A DNA stretch of 30,367 nucleotides from the NCBI GenBank assembly GCA_900320925.1, contig ONUD01000069.1, positions 1-30,367 of the forward strand, read 5' to 3'. How positions within the stretch are numbered: position 1 is the stretch's first letter; every line of letters begins with the position of its first letter. This document shows, in pieces, positions 8,945 through 16,982 of the stretch. This DNA comes from an uncultured Eubacteriales bacterium (GTDB lineage Bacteria > Bacillota > Clostridia > Oscillospirales > Acutalibacteraceae). The translations under genes and the position numbers were made by a program. The notes under the pieces were generated by a model. The model was not told where the DNA came from and made no database searches. It saw only the letters and a program-made list of their open reading frames with translations.

Positions 8945-8973
8945 ATCATACCATATCTCTTCCCAAAAATCAA
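8945..8973 (-). promoter_or_regulatory. Sigma-A-type promoter of the aldolase-to-YfhO operon
   Basis: On the minus strand the -35 hexamer TTGATT (8973-8968) and the -10 hexamer TATGAT (8950-8945) are 17 bp apart. They match consensus at four and five of six positions. The predicted start is about 25 nt ahead of the aldolase ATG. No other promoter of this quality was seen inside the operon. Confidence 0.7.
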
Positions 8974-9000
8974 TCATGCCTGTCAGAATTTTTACCAATC

Positions 9001-9030
9001 AAAAAAACTGCCACCTCAAAGAGATGGCAG
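9001..9030 (-). terminator. Intrinsic terminator after trpS
   Basis: On the minus strand CTGCCATCTC pairs with GAGGTGGCAG (one G-T pair) around a loop of three bases. Seven T residues follow. It starts just past the trpS stop and isolates the trpS operon from the aldolase promoter downstream. Confidence 0.9.
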
Positions 9031-9036
9031 GAAATC

Positions 9037-10041
9037 TTATTTGGCAAGGAAACCGATTTTTTTCATCGCCTTGTCAAGGGTACGTTGGGAGAGGTGCAGG
9101 GCAAAGTCTGCCCCCTTGCGGTACTGCTCGACAAGGGAATCTTTATGGCGGATATAGTCGTTAAAGCGTTCTTGAATGGGGCGAAGCTCCTCGATGACCG
9201 CTTCGGCAACGGCGGTTTTAAAATCCCCGTAGCCCTTGCCCTCAAACTCCACGGCAATCTCCTCAGCGGTCTTGCCCGTCACGGCACTCATAATGCCAAT
9301 GAGGTTGTTAATGCCGTCCTTGCCCTCACCGACACGCACCACGGCTTCGGAGTCAGTGACAGCTCTCTTGAATTTCCTCATGATGACATCGGGGGAATCC
9401 AGTACTGCCACCCATGCATTGACGTTTTCATCGGACTTGGACATTTTTTTAGTGGGATCCTGCAGGGACATGACTCTTGCCCCGACCTGTGAAATATACG
9501 GATCAGGCACGGTAAAGACATTGCCGTAAATGCCGTTGAAACGTTCGGCAATATTGCGGGAGAGTTCCAAGTGCTGTTTCTGGTCAGCCCCCACGGGAAC
9601 CATGTCTGCCTGATACAACAGAATATCTGCCGCCATGAGGGACGGATAGGCAAACAAGCCGGCATTCACATTGTCAGCGTGTTTCAGGGACTTGTCCTTA
9701 AACTGCGTCATGCGGGAGAGTTCCCCGAACTGGGTATAGCAGTTCAGAATCCATGCCAGTTCCGCATGGGTATGGACATGGCTCTGGATAAAGAACGGAC
9801 TTTTTGCCGTATCAATGCCGCAGGCAAGAAGCAGGGCATAGGCATTCAGGATATTCTGACGGAATTTCTGAGGCTCCTGCCTGACGGTGATGGCATGGAG
9901 GTCAGCCACGGCAAAAATGCAGTGGTAATCGTCCTGCAACTTGACCCAGTTCCGCAAAGCACCCAGATAATTGCCGAGTGTAATGGTGCCGCTGGGCTGG
10001 ATGGCACTGAAAATAACCTTTTTCTTTTCGGAAGCTTCCAT
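9037..10041 (-). CDS. trpS: Tryptophan--tRNA ligase
   Basis: The 334-residue protein has the usual TrpRS length. It carries the class I signature as PSGTITLGNYLGA (16-28), where TLGN replaces HIGH. It also has the Trp-binding region LMAADILLYQAD around 135-146, the GADQKQHLEL motif, and KKMSKSDEN with KMSKS at 199-203. It charges tRNA-Trp with tryptophan in the cytoplasm. Its ATG shares a base with the stop of the upstream aminotransferase gene (TAATG), so the two are translationally coupled. No T-box leader was seen upstream. Confidence 0.97.
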   Translation of the reverse strand: MEASEKKKVIFSAIQPSGTITLGNYLGALRNWVKLQDDYHCIFAVADLHAITVRQEPQKFRQNILNAYALLLACGIDTAKSPFFIQSHVHTHAELAWILNCYTQFGELSRMTQFKDKSLKHADNVNAGLFAYPSLMAADILLYQADMVPVGADQKQHLELSRNIAERFNGIYGNVFTVPDPYISQVGARVMSLQDPTKKMSKSDENVNAWVAVLDSPDVIMRKFKRAVTDSEAVVRVGEGKDGINNLIGIMSAVTGKTAEEIAVEFEGKGYGDFKTAVAEAVIEELRPIQERFNDYIRHKDSLVEQYRKGADFALHLSQRTLDKAMKKIGFLAK

Positions 10042-11231
10042 TACAGTACCTCCTTGGCAAGTTCACCGAGAATTTTGATCCCCTTTTCCAACTGTTCATC
10101 GGTAGGAGTGGAGAAGTTGATACGGAAGGAACTGCACTGCTCGCTTTCATCGGTAAGGAACGCATTTCCGGGTACAACGCATACTTTGCGGAGAACTGCC
10201 TGCTTGCAGAAATCCACCATGTCCACACCCTCCGGCAGTTTACACCAGATAAACAGACCGCCTTCAATTTTCTGGTAGGTAATCTTATTGGGAACCAGGT
10301 AACGGTCTAACAGTTCCATGCAGAAATCAGCCTTTTTGCGGTAGATTTCACGCAGATTTTCCAGATGTGCCTTAAAGTCGTATTCCGTCATAAATTTGCA
10401 GGCAACCATCTGTGACCAGATGTTGGTATGCACGTCCTCGCCCTGCTTGCAAACAATCATTTTCTGGACAATTTCTTTCGGTGCAATGACATAGCCCACA
10501 CGCATACCCGGGGACAGGATTTTCGAGAAGGAACCGACATAAGCCACAATGCCGTCCTCGTCAAAGGACTTGATCGGCGGGATATTTTCGCCGCTGATCC
10601 GCAGTTCACCATAGGGGTTATCCTCTAAAATCATCACGCCGTACTGCTTGGCAAGTGCATAAATTTGTTTTCTTTTTGCAAGGCTGGTCGTCACGCCTGA
10701 GGGATTCTGGAAGTTGGCAATAATGTAGATAAAACGGACATTTTTTTCGGTTTGGAGAGCCTTTTCCAGTGCTTCTATATTCATGCCGTCATGCTCTAGC
10801 GGGATACCGCACAGGCGTGCATTGTACGAACGGAACGAATTGAGGGAACCGATAAAGCTTGGTGCTTCACAAATCACGGTATCTCCCTCATTGACCATGG
10901 ATTTTGTAATCAAATCCATGACCTGCTGTGCCCCTGATGTAATAATCAGGTCATCGAAATCTCTGCCCACATGGTAATGCTCTTTCATATAGTCACCGAC
11001 CGCTTTTCTCAGGGGAGCATATCCCTCTGTCACACTGTACTGGAGGGCAGCAATGGGGTTGTCCCGAAAGATATTGGCGGAGATTTCGGCAATTTCCTTG
11101 ACAGGGAATGCTTCCGGGGCAGGGTTGCCTGCGGAGAGGGATACCACCGTAGGATCGGCGGCATATTTAAAAATTTCTCTGATTGCAGAGGGTTTCAGGG
11201 TCTTTACCCTCTCAGAAAGGATATATTCCAT
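10041..11231 (-). CDS. PLP-dependent class I/II aminotransferase (2-aminoadipate/LysN-like)
   Basis: From the ATG at 11231 the protein has 396 residues. It shows the fold-type I features SAGNPAPEAFP, TSGAQQVMDLI, NFQNPSGV, EDNPYGELR and the PLP lysine K237 in YVGSFSKILSPGMRVGY. The closest style is the LysN/MocR-core group, often annotated as 2-aminoadipate or aromatic/branched-chain aminotransferase. The frame is open up to 11342, but the promoter at 11266-11294 would start the transcript downstream of the earlier start codons. Homologues also begin at about this point, so 11231 is preferred. It forms an operon with trpS, which might hint at an aromatic substrate, but that is weak evidence. 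Confidence 0.88.
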   Translation of the reverse strand: MEYILSERVKTLKPSAIREIFKYAADPTVVSLSAGNPAPEAFPVKEIAEISANIFRDNPIAALQYSVTEGYAPLRKAVGDYMKEHYHVGRDFDDLIITSGAQQVMDLITKSMVNEGDTVICEAPSFIGSLNSFRSYNARLCGIPLEHDGMNIEALEKALQTEKNVRFIYIIANFQNPSGVTTSLAKRKQIYALAKQYGVMILEDNPYGELRISGENIPPIKSFDEDGIVAYVGSFSKILSPGMRVGYVIAPKEIVQKMIVCKQGEDVHTNIWSQMVACKFMTEYDFKAHLENLREIYRKKADFCMELLDRYLVPNKITYQKIEGGLFIWCKLPEGVDMVDFCKQAVLRKVCVVPGNAFLTDESEQCSSFRINFSTPTDEQLEKGIKILGELAKEVL

Positions 11232-11265
11232 CAAAAACAACTTCTTTCTCTTTAAGATACTTCCC

Positions 11266-11294
11266 ATTTTATCACATCTTTCCCCATCTTGCAA
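11266..11294 (-). promoter_or_regulatory. Promoter of the aminotransferase-trpS operon
   Basis: The minus strand has TTGCAA (11294-11289), a 17-bp spacer and TAAAAT (11271-11266). A TG one base before the -10 makes it an extended -10 element. Transcription would begin near 11260, giving a leader of about 30 nt before the ATG at 11231. This rules out the upstream in-frame starts. Confidence 0.68.
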
Positions 11295-11397
11295 GAACTT
11301 TATCTTTCTTATGGGAACCGCATAAAACAATCCATAAGCCAATCTGAAAATGGCACAAAGGGATACGTTTGCCCGCTGTTTGACATTGCAGGAAAGT

Positions 11398-11728
11398 TAC
11401 TGTCTTGCCGCCACGCTCCCTCCGTCAAAAACCGTTGTAACTTCATTACGTGAGATACGTTCTATCGGTTCTCAAAGTTAATTACAATTATCACTCCGTT
11501 TGTACGGTTTTTGCCACCTCCCTCACGGGGGGAGGCTTGCGTTACTTTATCCCTTGCCAAAATTTCTGCCAAAGTGGTAAGCAGTAGATAAGCCTCCCTC
11601 TGTGAGGGAGGTGGCAAAAGCTGGTAATTTATCTTCCGAAATGCCATAGTTTTCTTCACACAATGAAGTGATGGAACAACAGGAAGTTGTCCAGCTTTTG
11701 ACGGAGGGAGCGTGGCGGCAAAGCAGTA
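11398..11728. mobile_element. MITE-like long palindromic element with TA ends
   Basis: Two 33-bp inverted arms, 11398-11430 and 11696-11728, share the core GCCGCCACGCTCCCTCCGTC and differ at only two positions. A second pair of 18-bp arms, 11509-11526 and 11602-11619, carries TTTTGCCACCTCCCTCAC and its exact complement. Both pairs have the same centre near 11563, so this is one long imperfect palindrome of 331 bp. The stretch between the arms also shows weaker complementarity, for example ACTTCATT with GTGA. Both ends are TA followed by CTG, which fits a TA target duplication as in IS630/Tc1-type MITEs. It has no transposase gene. It fills most of the otherwise gene-free stretch 11232-11862. 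Confidence 0.75.
11509..11619. repeat. Inner inverted repeat pair of the palindromic element
   Basis: The arms at 11509-11526 and 11602-11619 are exact reverse complements over 18 bp. The right arm adjoins its own small hairpin, CCTCCCTC-TGT-GAGGGAGG. As RNA the whole unit would fold into a long rod read from either strand, so it might also act as a transcription end between the divergent neighbours. Confidence 0.75.
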
Positions 11729-11862
11729 TCCATTGTCATATCTTTCAGCGGGAAAATGAATTGGTGCATTTTCGCAATACTTTCTTAAATTTGCTCATTG
11801 ACAGTATAAAAGCTTGTTGTGCTGTCCACAATGAGGGTAGGAAATCAAAGGAGGTTACATAG

Positions 11863-12456
11863 ATGAAATTACTGGTCAAAGCGGTTCTGTGCGGCTATTT
11901 CATTGCATGTCTGCTGTCCATGACGGGATTTTGCAGTATTTGCGGAAAGATACGGGAAGATGTGTTCCGCCTGCACATTATTGCCAACTCCGACAGTGCG
12001 GCGGATCAGGCACTGAAATACAAGGTGCGTGACGGCTTGCTGGCCTATACGTCAGTCCTGTTCCAAGACTGCCGTACCAGAGAGGAAGCCGTTGCCGCCG
12101 CCAAAAACAATACGGACAAGCTGCGTGCTTATGCACAGGAGCTTGTCCGTGAAAACGGTTCAGAGGATACGGTGGATGCCTATGTCACCGCCATGCCGTT
12201 CACGACACGGGTCTATGAAGAGTTCACCCTGCCGGCAGGAACCTATGATGCCCTGCGTATCGTCATCGGCAGGGGAGAGGGACACAACTGGTGGTGTGTC
12301 TTATATCCTGCCTTGTGCATTCCCACTGCACAGGGAAATCCGCTGGAAACACTCGACAGTTGTGAAACCGATGTCATGACCAACAGTGACGAATACGAAG
12401 TGAAGTTCAAGGTAGCCGAATTATGGGAAAGCCTTTGTTCATGGTTCCGACACTGA
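11863..12456 (+). CDS. spoIIR: Stage II sporulation protein R
   Basis: The 197-residue protein has an N-terminal membrane/signal segment (about residues 5-26). It then shows the SpoIIR hallmarks FRLHIIANSDSAADQALKYKVRDG, the PAGTYDALRIVIG stretch and GEGHNWWCVLYPALC. SpoIIR is made in the forespore and secreted to the intermembrane space. There it triggers SpoIIGA to process pro-sigma-E in the mother cell. Its presence means the organism or its recent ancestor forms spores. The ATG sits behind AAAGGAGG. It is monocistronic here and converges with the diguanylate cyclase gene, sharing 18 bp at the 3-prime ends. A forespore (sigma-F) promoter is expected upstream but could not be placed with confidence. 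Confidence 0.95.
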   Translation: MKLLVKAVLCGYFIACLLSMTGFCSICGKIREDVFRLHIIANSDSAADQALKYKVRDGLLAYTSVLFQDCRTREEAVAAAKNNTDKLRAYAQELVRENGSEDTVDAYVTAMPFTTRVYEEFTLPAGTYDALRIVIGRGEGHNWWCVLYPALCIPTAQGNPLETLDSCETDVMTNSDEYEVKFKVAELWESLCSWFRH

Positions 12457-15400
12457 GCTGTCCCAGACACTGTAATTGGATTTTTGGTTTTTCTTGACGG
12501 CATAGAGTTTTGTATCGGCGTGCTTGAGGGCGATGTTCATAGAATCCTGATTATAGCTTGGTTCAGAAGCAATGCCAATCGAGCAGGAAACACGGTGGTT
12601 TTCGGGGATGTCAATTTTTTCTCCGACAGCGGACTGTATTTCCGCAATAAAGTGGTTGCTTTCGTCAATCGCCTTGTAGATGGCTTTGGCCAGTGCCACA
12701 CCTTCCTCGGTAGTATGCTCCGGCATGACAATCAGAAATTCATCGCCCCCGTAGCGGACAATGTAACCCTTGTTGGCAGTCACACGCTCGAACATTCTGG
12801 AAAAGGCAATCAATATTTCATCCCCCACATCATGGCCGAATGTATCATTGCAGAACTTGAAATTATCAAGGTCAATGTACAGCAGAGTGAAGCATACATC
12901 ACTGCGTTTGCCTTTCTGCACCATGCTGTCGTAATCATCAATCTTTTTGGCAAAGCCCTGCCGGTTCAGCAGGCCTGTCAGCAGGTCAGTTACCGCACTT
13001 TGCTGGAGTTTTTTGTTCATCTGGCTGATTTCGTCACGGGCTTTAAGACGGTAGAGCGTATCTGTCATCTGGCGGAGGGCAAACTTGAAGATGGTCAGGT
13101 CGTTCCTGTCAAGGAAGATAATGCCGCCTGTCATATTCTCGTGCATTTCGATGGAGGCAATCATGAAACCTGTCAGTTCATCGCCCTGTGAGAGCGGCAC
13201 GCAGGCAAAAGAAACAATATTGTTGACGCCAAACAAAGATAAAATAGAGGTATATTCATAGAATTCCCTGTCAAAGCGGTTAGCAACCACTTCTTTTTTA
13301 TGCTTGGTAAAGTAGGAGGTGATGTCCTCGAGCATTTCCTCATCAATGACCAGATCACTGCTGTTGTAGCGGATCACGGGCTTGCGGCGGACGACCTCCA
13401 CGTACAGAATGCTGTCAATATTGTAGTTGTTCTGCATAGTGGCCATGGAATTTTCGATAATATCATGAGCCGTTGCATTTTCCTTGTTCAGCAGTTCCTG
13501 CCATGCCACAAGGAAGTCAATGCCCTTGTTTCTGTCGGCAAGCATCATTTTCATTTCGGACTGCTGAGCCAGATCCTCGATCTGGTACTTGCTCACGGTT
13601 TTCAGCGGAAGAGGGATATGCTTTAAGATCAGGGACTGCTTGTGGAGCTTGGCAAACAGCATTTCCTCCTTATGCTTATAGCCGTTTTTATTGCAGAACT
13701 CCATGCAGGCTTCCAGCACTTCTTTTGCCATTTCGGGCTTGTTCTGGAGTTCATAGAGTTCCGCCTGTTCTGCGGCGAACATGGCATAGACAAAGAACAG
13801 CAAACCATCACTGCGGAACATATGGTATCTTGCCTTGTCAAAGTATTCCTGTGCTTTTTCAATGCTTTCGGACTTTTCAAGCAGTCCGCTGACAAAGTAG
13901 TAGAAAAACATATCATCGTCCCACAGGAAAAAGCGGTTTTCCGCATCGGAATGGATAATATGGTAAATAACCCGTTCCATCTTGTTGAGGTAGAAGTGGG
14001 CGTTGTATTCGATTCCCATGCGATAGCTGCAATAAACGATCATGCCGTACAGCTTAGAGAGGTTGCAGACTCTCATTCTCTGCTGTTTGATGGAGCGGAG
14101 CAGCTTGATGCAGTAAATCAGATAGTGGTAAGCGGTTTCACAGTTATCAGCCAGAATGGCATTCGTTGCCATATTATAGAGAGTTTCCGCCACGTAATAG
14201 GTATTTTTCTGCTGATAGAACAGGTCAAGAGCCTTGTTGAAGTAGTCGTTGGCAATAACGAACTGTTCACTTACAATGCGGTTGAAGCCCAGACCGTTGT
14301 AAATAGAAGCTTCTTCGGCAATATTGTTCTGCCCCTCAATAATCTCCAGACATTTTTTATAGTAATAGTCCACATAGCCGAAACAGCCGTAGCCCTGTGC
14401 CAGAAAGACATTTTTCATCCAAGCGGCAATCATCAGCCGTTCATTTTTCAGCATTTTCGCAATGCCCATCGCTTTTTTGAAGCTTTCCTGATCCTCGCAT
14501 TTAGCGGCATCGTCCATGAAATTTTCTTTCGCATTGCAGCAGCCGAACAGCAGGGTATGGGCTAAATGGTTGTACATTTTGTACTCCAACGCCTTTTTGA
14601 TAAAATCCTCGAGTTTTTCTCCCTCTGCGGTTCTGTCCCAGCGGTAGGAATTTGTCCAGCCGTCCAGCTTGCAGATATATTTCAGGAGCTGTGCCGTAAA
14701 GATATACCGCTGGGCACCGCTCTTCTGGGCGATTTTCATGCACTTCTCGGAATTTTTCTTGGCAAGGTTCGGCTGTCCGCCGTACACCTCGCACAGCGTC
14801 AGCAGATAGTGATAACGGAAGGTATAAATCATATTGGGGTGCTTGTTGTTGACATTCTTGAGTTTATCGCACATCATCAGTGCTGTTGTCAGGCTCATAT
14901 CATAGAGTGCCGCCGTGGCATAGAGGATATAGAACTTCGCACAGCTCTTGGCACTGAGATGGACTTTTTCGGTAATAATCTTGGTATAGACGATTTTCAG
15001 ATAATACATTGCCTGCTTGATGGCAAGTGTCTGGATCATGTTGTTAATCAGCAGGAGGTAGTGCGGGAACTCTGCCGCAAGGGGTTCAAAGCTCTCGGTA
15101 AGGTTGGCAGTTGTCTGGGCGTCCTGCATATTCCAGTCCAGCATATAGTTAAGATCCTCAATCTTTCTCACCAATTTTGTCCAGGTATCCGCCGTGTAGG
15201 AGGTCACGGAATAGGCTTCGTTGTAATTGGCAAGCAGGGAGATATTGGTATAATTTTTCTGGATAAATTCCAGCAGGAAATTCAGGGTAGAATTTTCGGC
15301 AATATGCAGTCGGTTCAGAACCAGCAAAAGGGTATGTTCTCTGGAGATATAGGAGAAAGTCTTGGCGAGGGAATCGGCAAACTGCTTTTTTTCGTATTCT

Positions 15401-15780
15401 GCTTCCACCACGATAATATCCTCACTGCGTCTGCATTCTCCCGTCATGATATAGCTTTCGATGGCAGAACGGCTCTGATAGTAGACATCCGCCTGTTCCA
15501 GAAAATCAGCGGCAGGCATCTTGAGGTAAAACTTGAAATAAAGCTGCTTGATCCAGCCCAGAAACGGTTCATAGGCTTCCTGCATACGGCTGGCACCGAA
15601 CTCATGGTACAGCAGTTCAATTTTACTGCTGCTCTGTGCAACAGCCGCCTGAATATCCTCTACAGGCACATTCAGGGTATTGTAATGCTTCACAAAGAGG
15701 ATACTGCTGTGTTTTTGTTCCAGACCGTGTATGATAGAATCCACGATTTTTCTGGTATACAGTTGCGAACAAGACTCCAT
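12439..15780 (-). CDS. Large TPR-rich diguanylate cyclase (GGDEF) with GAF-like sensor region
   Basis: The 1113-residue protein has no signal peptide or membrane span. Residues 1-240 resemble the end of a STAND/AAA ATPase module (LLLVLNRLHIAENSTLNFLLEFI, then ISLLANYNE), but no Walker A is visible. Residues 250-720 are helical repeats of the TPR kind. About 760-920 looks like a GAF domain. The C-terminus is a GGDEF domain with LLTGLLNR (933), LYIDLDNFKFCNDTFGH and an intact YGGDEF (GGDEF at 1011-1015), so it should make cyclic di-GMP from two GTP. The RxxD inhibitory site expected five residues upstream is absent. The ribosome binding site is AGGAGG. The lipoprotein gene 106 bp upstream may be co-transcribed, since no terminator lies between them. 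Confidence 0.9.
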   Translation of the reverse strand: MESCSQLYTRKIVDSIIHGLEQKHSSILFVKHYNTLNVPVEDIQAAVAQSSSKIELLYHEFGASRMQEAYEPFLGWIKQLYFKFYLKMPAADFLEQADVYYQSRSAIESYIMTGECRRSEDIIVVEAEYEKKQFADSLAKTFSYISREHTLLLVLNRLHIAENSTLNFLLEFIQKNYTNISLLANYNEAYSVTSYTADTWTKLVRKIEDLNYMLDWNMQDAQTTANLTESFEPLAAEFPHYLLLINNMIQTLAIKQAMYYLKIVYTKIITEKVHLSAKSCAKFYILYATAALYDMSLTTALMMCDKLKNVNNKHPNMIYTFRYHYLLTLCEVYGGQPNLAKKNSEKCMKIAQKSGAQRYIFTAQLLKYICKLDGWTNSYRWDRTAEGEKLEDFIKKALEYKMYNHLAHTLLFGCCNAKENFMDDAAKCEDQESFKKAMGIAKMLKNERLMIAAWMKNVFLAQGYGCFGYVDYYYKKCLEIIEGQNNIAEEASIYNGLGFNRIVSEQFVIANDYFNKALDLFYQQKNTYYVAETLYNMATNAILADNCETAYHYLIYCIKLLRSIKQQRMRVCNLSKLYGMIVYCSYRMGIEYNAHFYLNKMERVIYHIIHSDAENRFFLWDDDMFFYYFVSGLLEKSESIEKAQEYFDKARYHMFRSDGLLFFVYAMFAAEQAELYELQNKPEMAKEVLEACMEFCNKNGYKHKEEMLFAKLHKQSLILKHIPLPLKTVSKYQIEDLAQQSEMKMMLADRNKGIDFLVAWQELLNKENATAHDIIENSMATMQNNYNIDSILYVEVVRRKPVIRYNSSDLVIDEEMLEDITSYFTKHKKEVVANRFDREFYEYTSILSLFGVNNIVSFACVPLSQGDELTGFMIASIEMHENMTGGIIFLDRNDLTIFKFALRQMTDTLYRLKARDEISQMNKKLQQSAVTDLLTGLLNRQGFAKKIDDYDSMVQKGKRSDVCFTLLYIDLDNFKFCNDTFGHDVGDEILIAFSRMFERVTANKGYIVRYGGDEFLIVMPEHTTEEGVALAKAIYKAIDESNHFIAEIQSAVGEKIDIPENHRVSCSIGIASEPSYNQDSMNIALKHADTKLYAVKKNQKSNYSVWDSSVSEP

Positions 15781-15886
15781 TCTATCTGCCTCCTAACAGC
15801 ATGGGTAAATTTCGACCCTATCTTATTTATACTATCACAAGTTTCTATGTTTGAAATGACTTCTTTGTTAATTTTGTATGTATAAA

Positions 15887-16690
15887 TTATGAACGGTCAT
15901 AATTGGTATAGTGTCCGTATTCCCCTTTCAGGGCAAAATCTGCAATAAAAAATTCTTTCCCCTCCACGGAAAAATAATAGTACTGCACAGGGGTATCGTT
16001 CGTATAGGGTTCCTCTCCGATATAGACATTCACCTCTGACGGGTCAAGTCCTGTATCGGCAAACCGCTTTTTTTCCTTACGGAGATAGACGGCTTTGCGG
16101 TTCAGGCTTTTTCCTTCATTGATGTAGAATTCGTCATATTCATCATCCGCATCCACCCATTTTTGCTGGTGTATTTGATATCTGCCCAGCCGTTTTCCCT
16201 GACGGTCATAAAAGCCGAGATGGGAGTCCTTGAAGTATTGTCTGCTGTCAAAGTCGGCGATGATGGCTGACAGTTTCTCGGCAATGGTACGGGCATCGTT
16301 GGCTTCACACGTGACGTTGATGAAGTCAAAACTGTCCCCGTCATCTCTTTGGGCATGATACTCGCTGATGACATTGTCCAGTGCCGTGCGGCAGTGCTTG
16401 TACATTTCCTGTTTATATTGTGTACCGAAATCGCTTTTGGTATCCTCGACACTGCCGAAATCACTGCCGTCAATGAGGATCTTGTCCATCTCGCTGGCAA
16501 CATAGTAGGTAAAGCCGTATTCTTTGTCACGGAAGGTACACTTCCGCCCTGCCGACACTTCCTCTTCTGACAATAACTCACACGCTCCAAACTGCTGTTG
16601 TGCATAGCGGACGATTTGCTGTTCCGACTTCACTCTGCACGAACACAGGCATACCGCACATAACAGCAGTATCCACCATTTTTTCATCAT
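15887..16690 (-). CDS. Putative lipoprotein of unknown function
   Basis: Counting from the ATG at 16690 the protein has 267 residues. It opens MMKKWWILLLCAVCLCSCRVK, a signal peptide ending in the lipobox LCSC with Cys18 as the lipidated residue. The rest is soluble, acidic and rich in Tyr and Asp, and I recognise no domain. It should sit on the outer face of the cytoplasmic membrane. The frame opens at a GTG at 16696 that lies within the ribosome binding region AGGAGGTG. The ATG at 16690 overlaps the stop of the small upstream gene as ATGA, so coupling favours it. The ATG at 16687 is also possible. Confidence 0.75.
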   Translation of the reverse strand: MMKKWWILLLCAVCLCSCRVKSEQQIVRYAQQQFGACELLSEEEVSAGRKCTFRDKEYGFTYYVASEMDKILIDGSDFGSVEDTKSDFGTQYKQEMYKHCRTALDNVISEYHAQRDDGDSFDFINVTCEANDARTIAEKLSAIIADFDSRQYFKDSHLGFYDRQGKRLGRYQIHQQKWVDADDEYDEFYINEGKSLNRKAVYLRKEKKRFADTGLDPSEVNVYIGEEPYTNDTPVQYYYFSVEGKEFFIADFALKGEYGHYTNYDRS

Positions 16691-16920
16691 ATGCACCTCC
16701 TGACTCTATTGTAATCTACTTCCATTGGTTTTGCAACCGTTGATTGCTCAAAAAAAAACTCCGTGTCCTGATTTTTGGCACGGAGTTTCTTTCTGTTGTA
16801 GGCTTTGGCATTTTTAGTGCATTTCGTGATGGGACTGATGTCCCACAAATGCCGTCGTGACTTGTTGAGCTGTTTTTGTTGTTTCTTGGAGAGCTTCTCA
16901 AAGGGAACAAATTTTTCCAT
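16687..16920 (-). CDS. Small basic conserved hypothetical protein
   Basis: The 77-residue protein begins MEKFVPFEKLSKKQQKQLN and contains WDISPITKCTKNAKAYNRKK. This resembles a family of short basic Clostridia proteins of unknown role that I know by sequence style only. A perfect-consensus promoter and an AGAGG ribosome binding site precede it, so it is very likely real. Its last 24 residues (from EFFFEQ on) are encoded by a terminator T-run and the lead-in to the next gene, and look unlike the rest. The ancestral protein may have been shorter. It overlaps the lipoprotein start by 4 nt. Confidence 0.7.
   Translation of the reverse strand: MEKFVPFEKLSKKQQKQLNKSRRHLWDISPITKCTKNAKAYNRKKLRAKNQDTEFFFEQSTVAKPMEVDYNRVRRCI
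16750..16788 (-). terminator. Intrinsic terminator inside the 3-prime end of the small gene
   Basis: On the minus strand AAACTCCGTG pairs with CACGGAGTTT over 10 bp, and nine T residues in all close the unit. It lies within the reading frame of the 77-residue protein, where the T run encodes FFF. Adenines on the other side could make it work on the plus strand too. It should reduce transcription into the lipoprotein and GGDEF genes unless ribosomes prevent folding. Confidence 0.8.
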
Positions 16921-16953
16921 GCAATAACCTCTTTTCTTTTGAGTGATAAGAGC

Positions 16954-16981
16954 ATTATAGCACGATAGACGGGTTTGTCAA
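16954..16981 (-). promoter_or_regulatory. Perfect-consensus sigma-A promoter of the small gene
   Basis: TTGACA (16981-16976) and TATAAT (16959-16954) match both consensus hexamers exactly, with a 16-bp spacer. The -35 starts just after the accA stop codon. This should be among the strongest promoters in the window. Confidence 0.85.
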
Positions 16982-16982
16982 G

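Noticed and set aside
11232..11397. T-box or tryptophan leader ahead of the aminotransferase-trpS operon
   Set aside because: The predicted leader is only about 30 nt, and no T-box antiterminator core or specifier hairpin was seen.
11462..11659. 65-residue minus-strand open frame
   Set aside because: It lies wholly inside the palindromic element, crosses its inner repeats and has no ribosome binding site or recognisable sequence.
11732..11862. Possible sigma-F promoter of spoIIR (GGGAAAAT near 11750) and a TTGACA near 11798
   Set aside because: The GGGAAAAT has no convincing -35 at the right distance, and the TTGACA has no -10 at 16-18 bp. spoIIR regulation is known from other species but was not placed here.
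14566..15885. 439-residue plus-strand open frame
   Set aside because: It is antisense to the diguanylate cyclase and shows no domain. The minus-strand gene has clear GGDEF and repeat features, so this is a shadow frame.
15781..15886. Promoter or cyclic di-GMP riboswitch before the diguanylate cyclase
   Set aside because: A TATAAA is present but no matching -35 was convincing. The conserved core of the GEMM riboswitch is absent and the region is too short.
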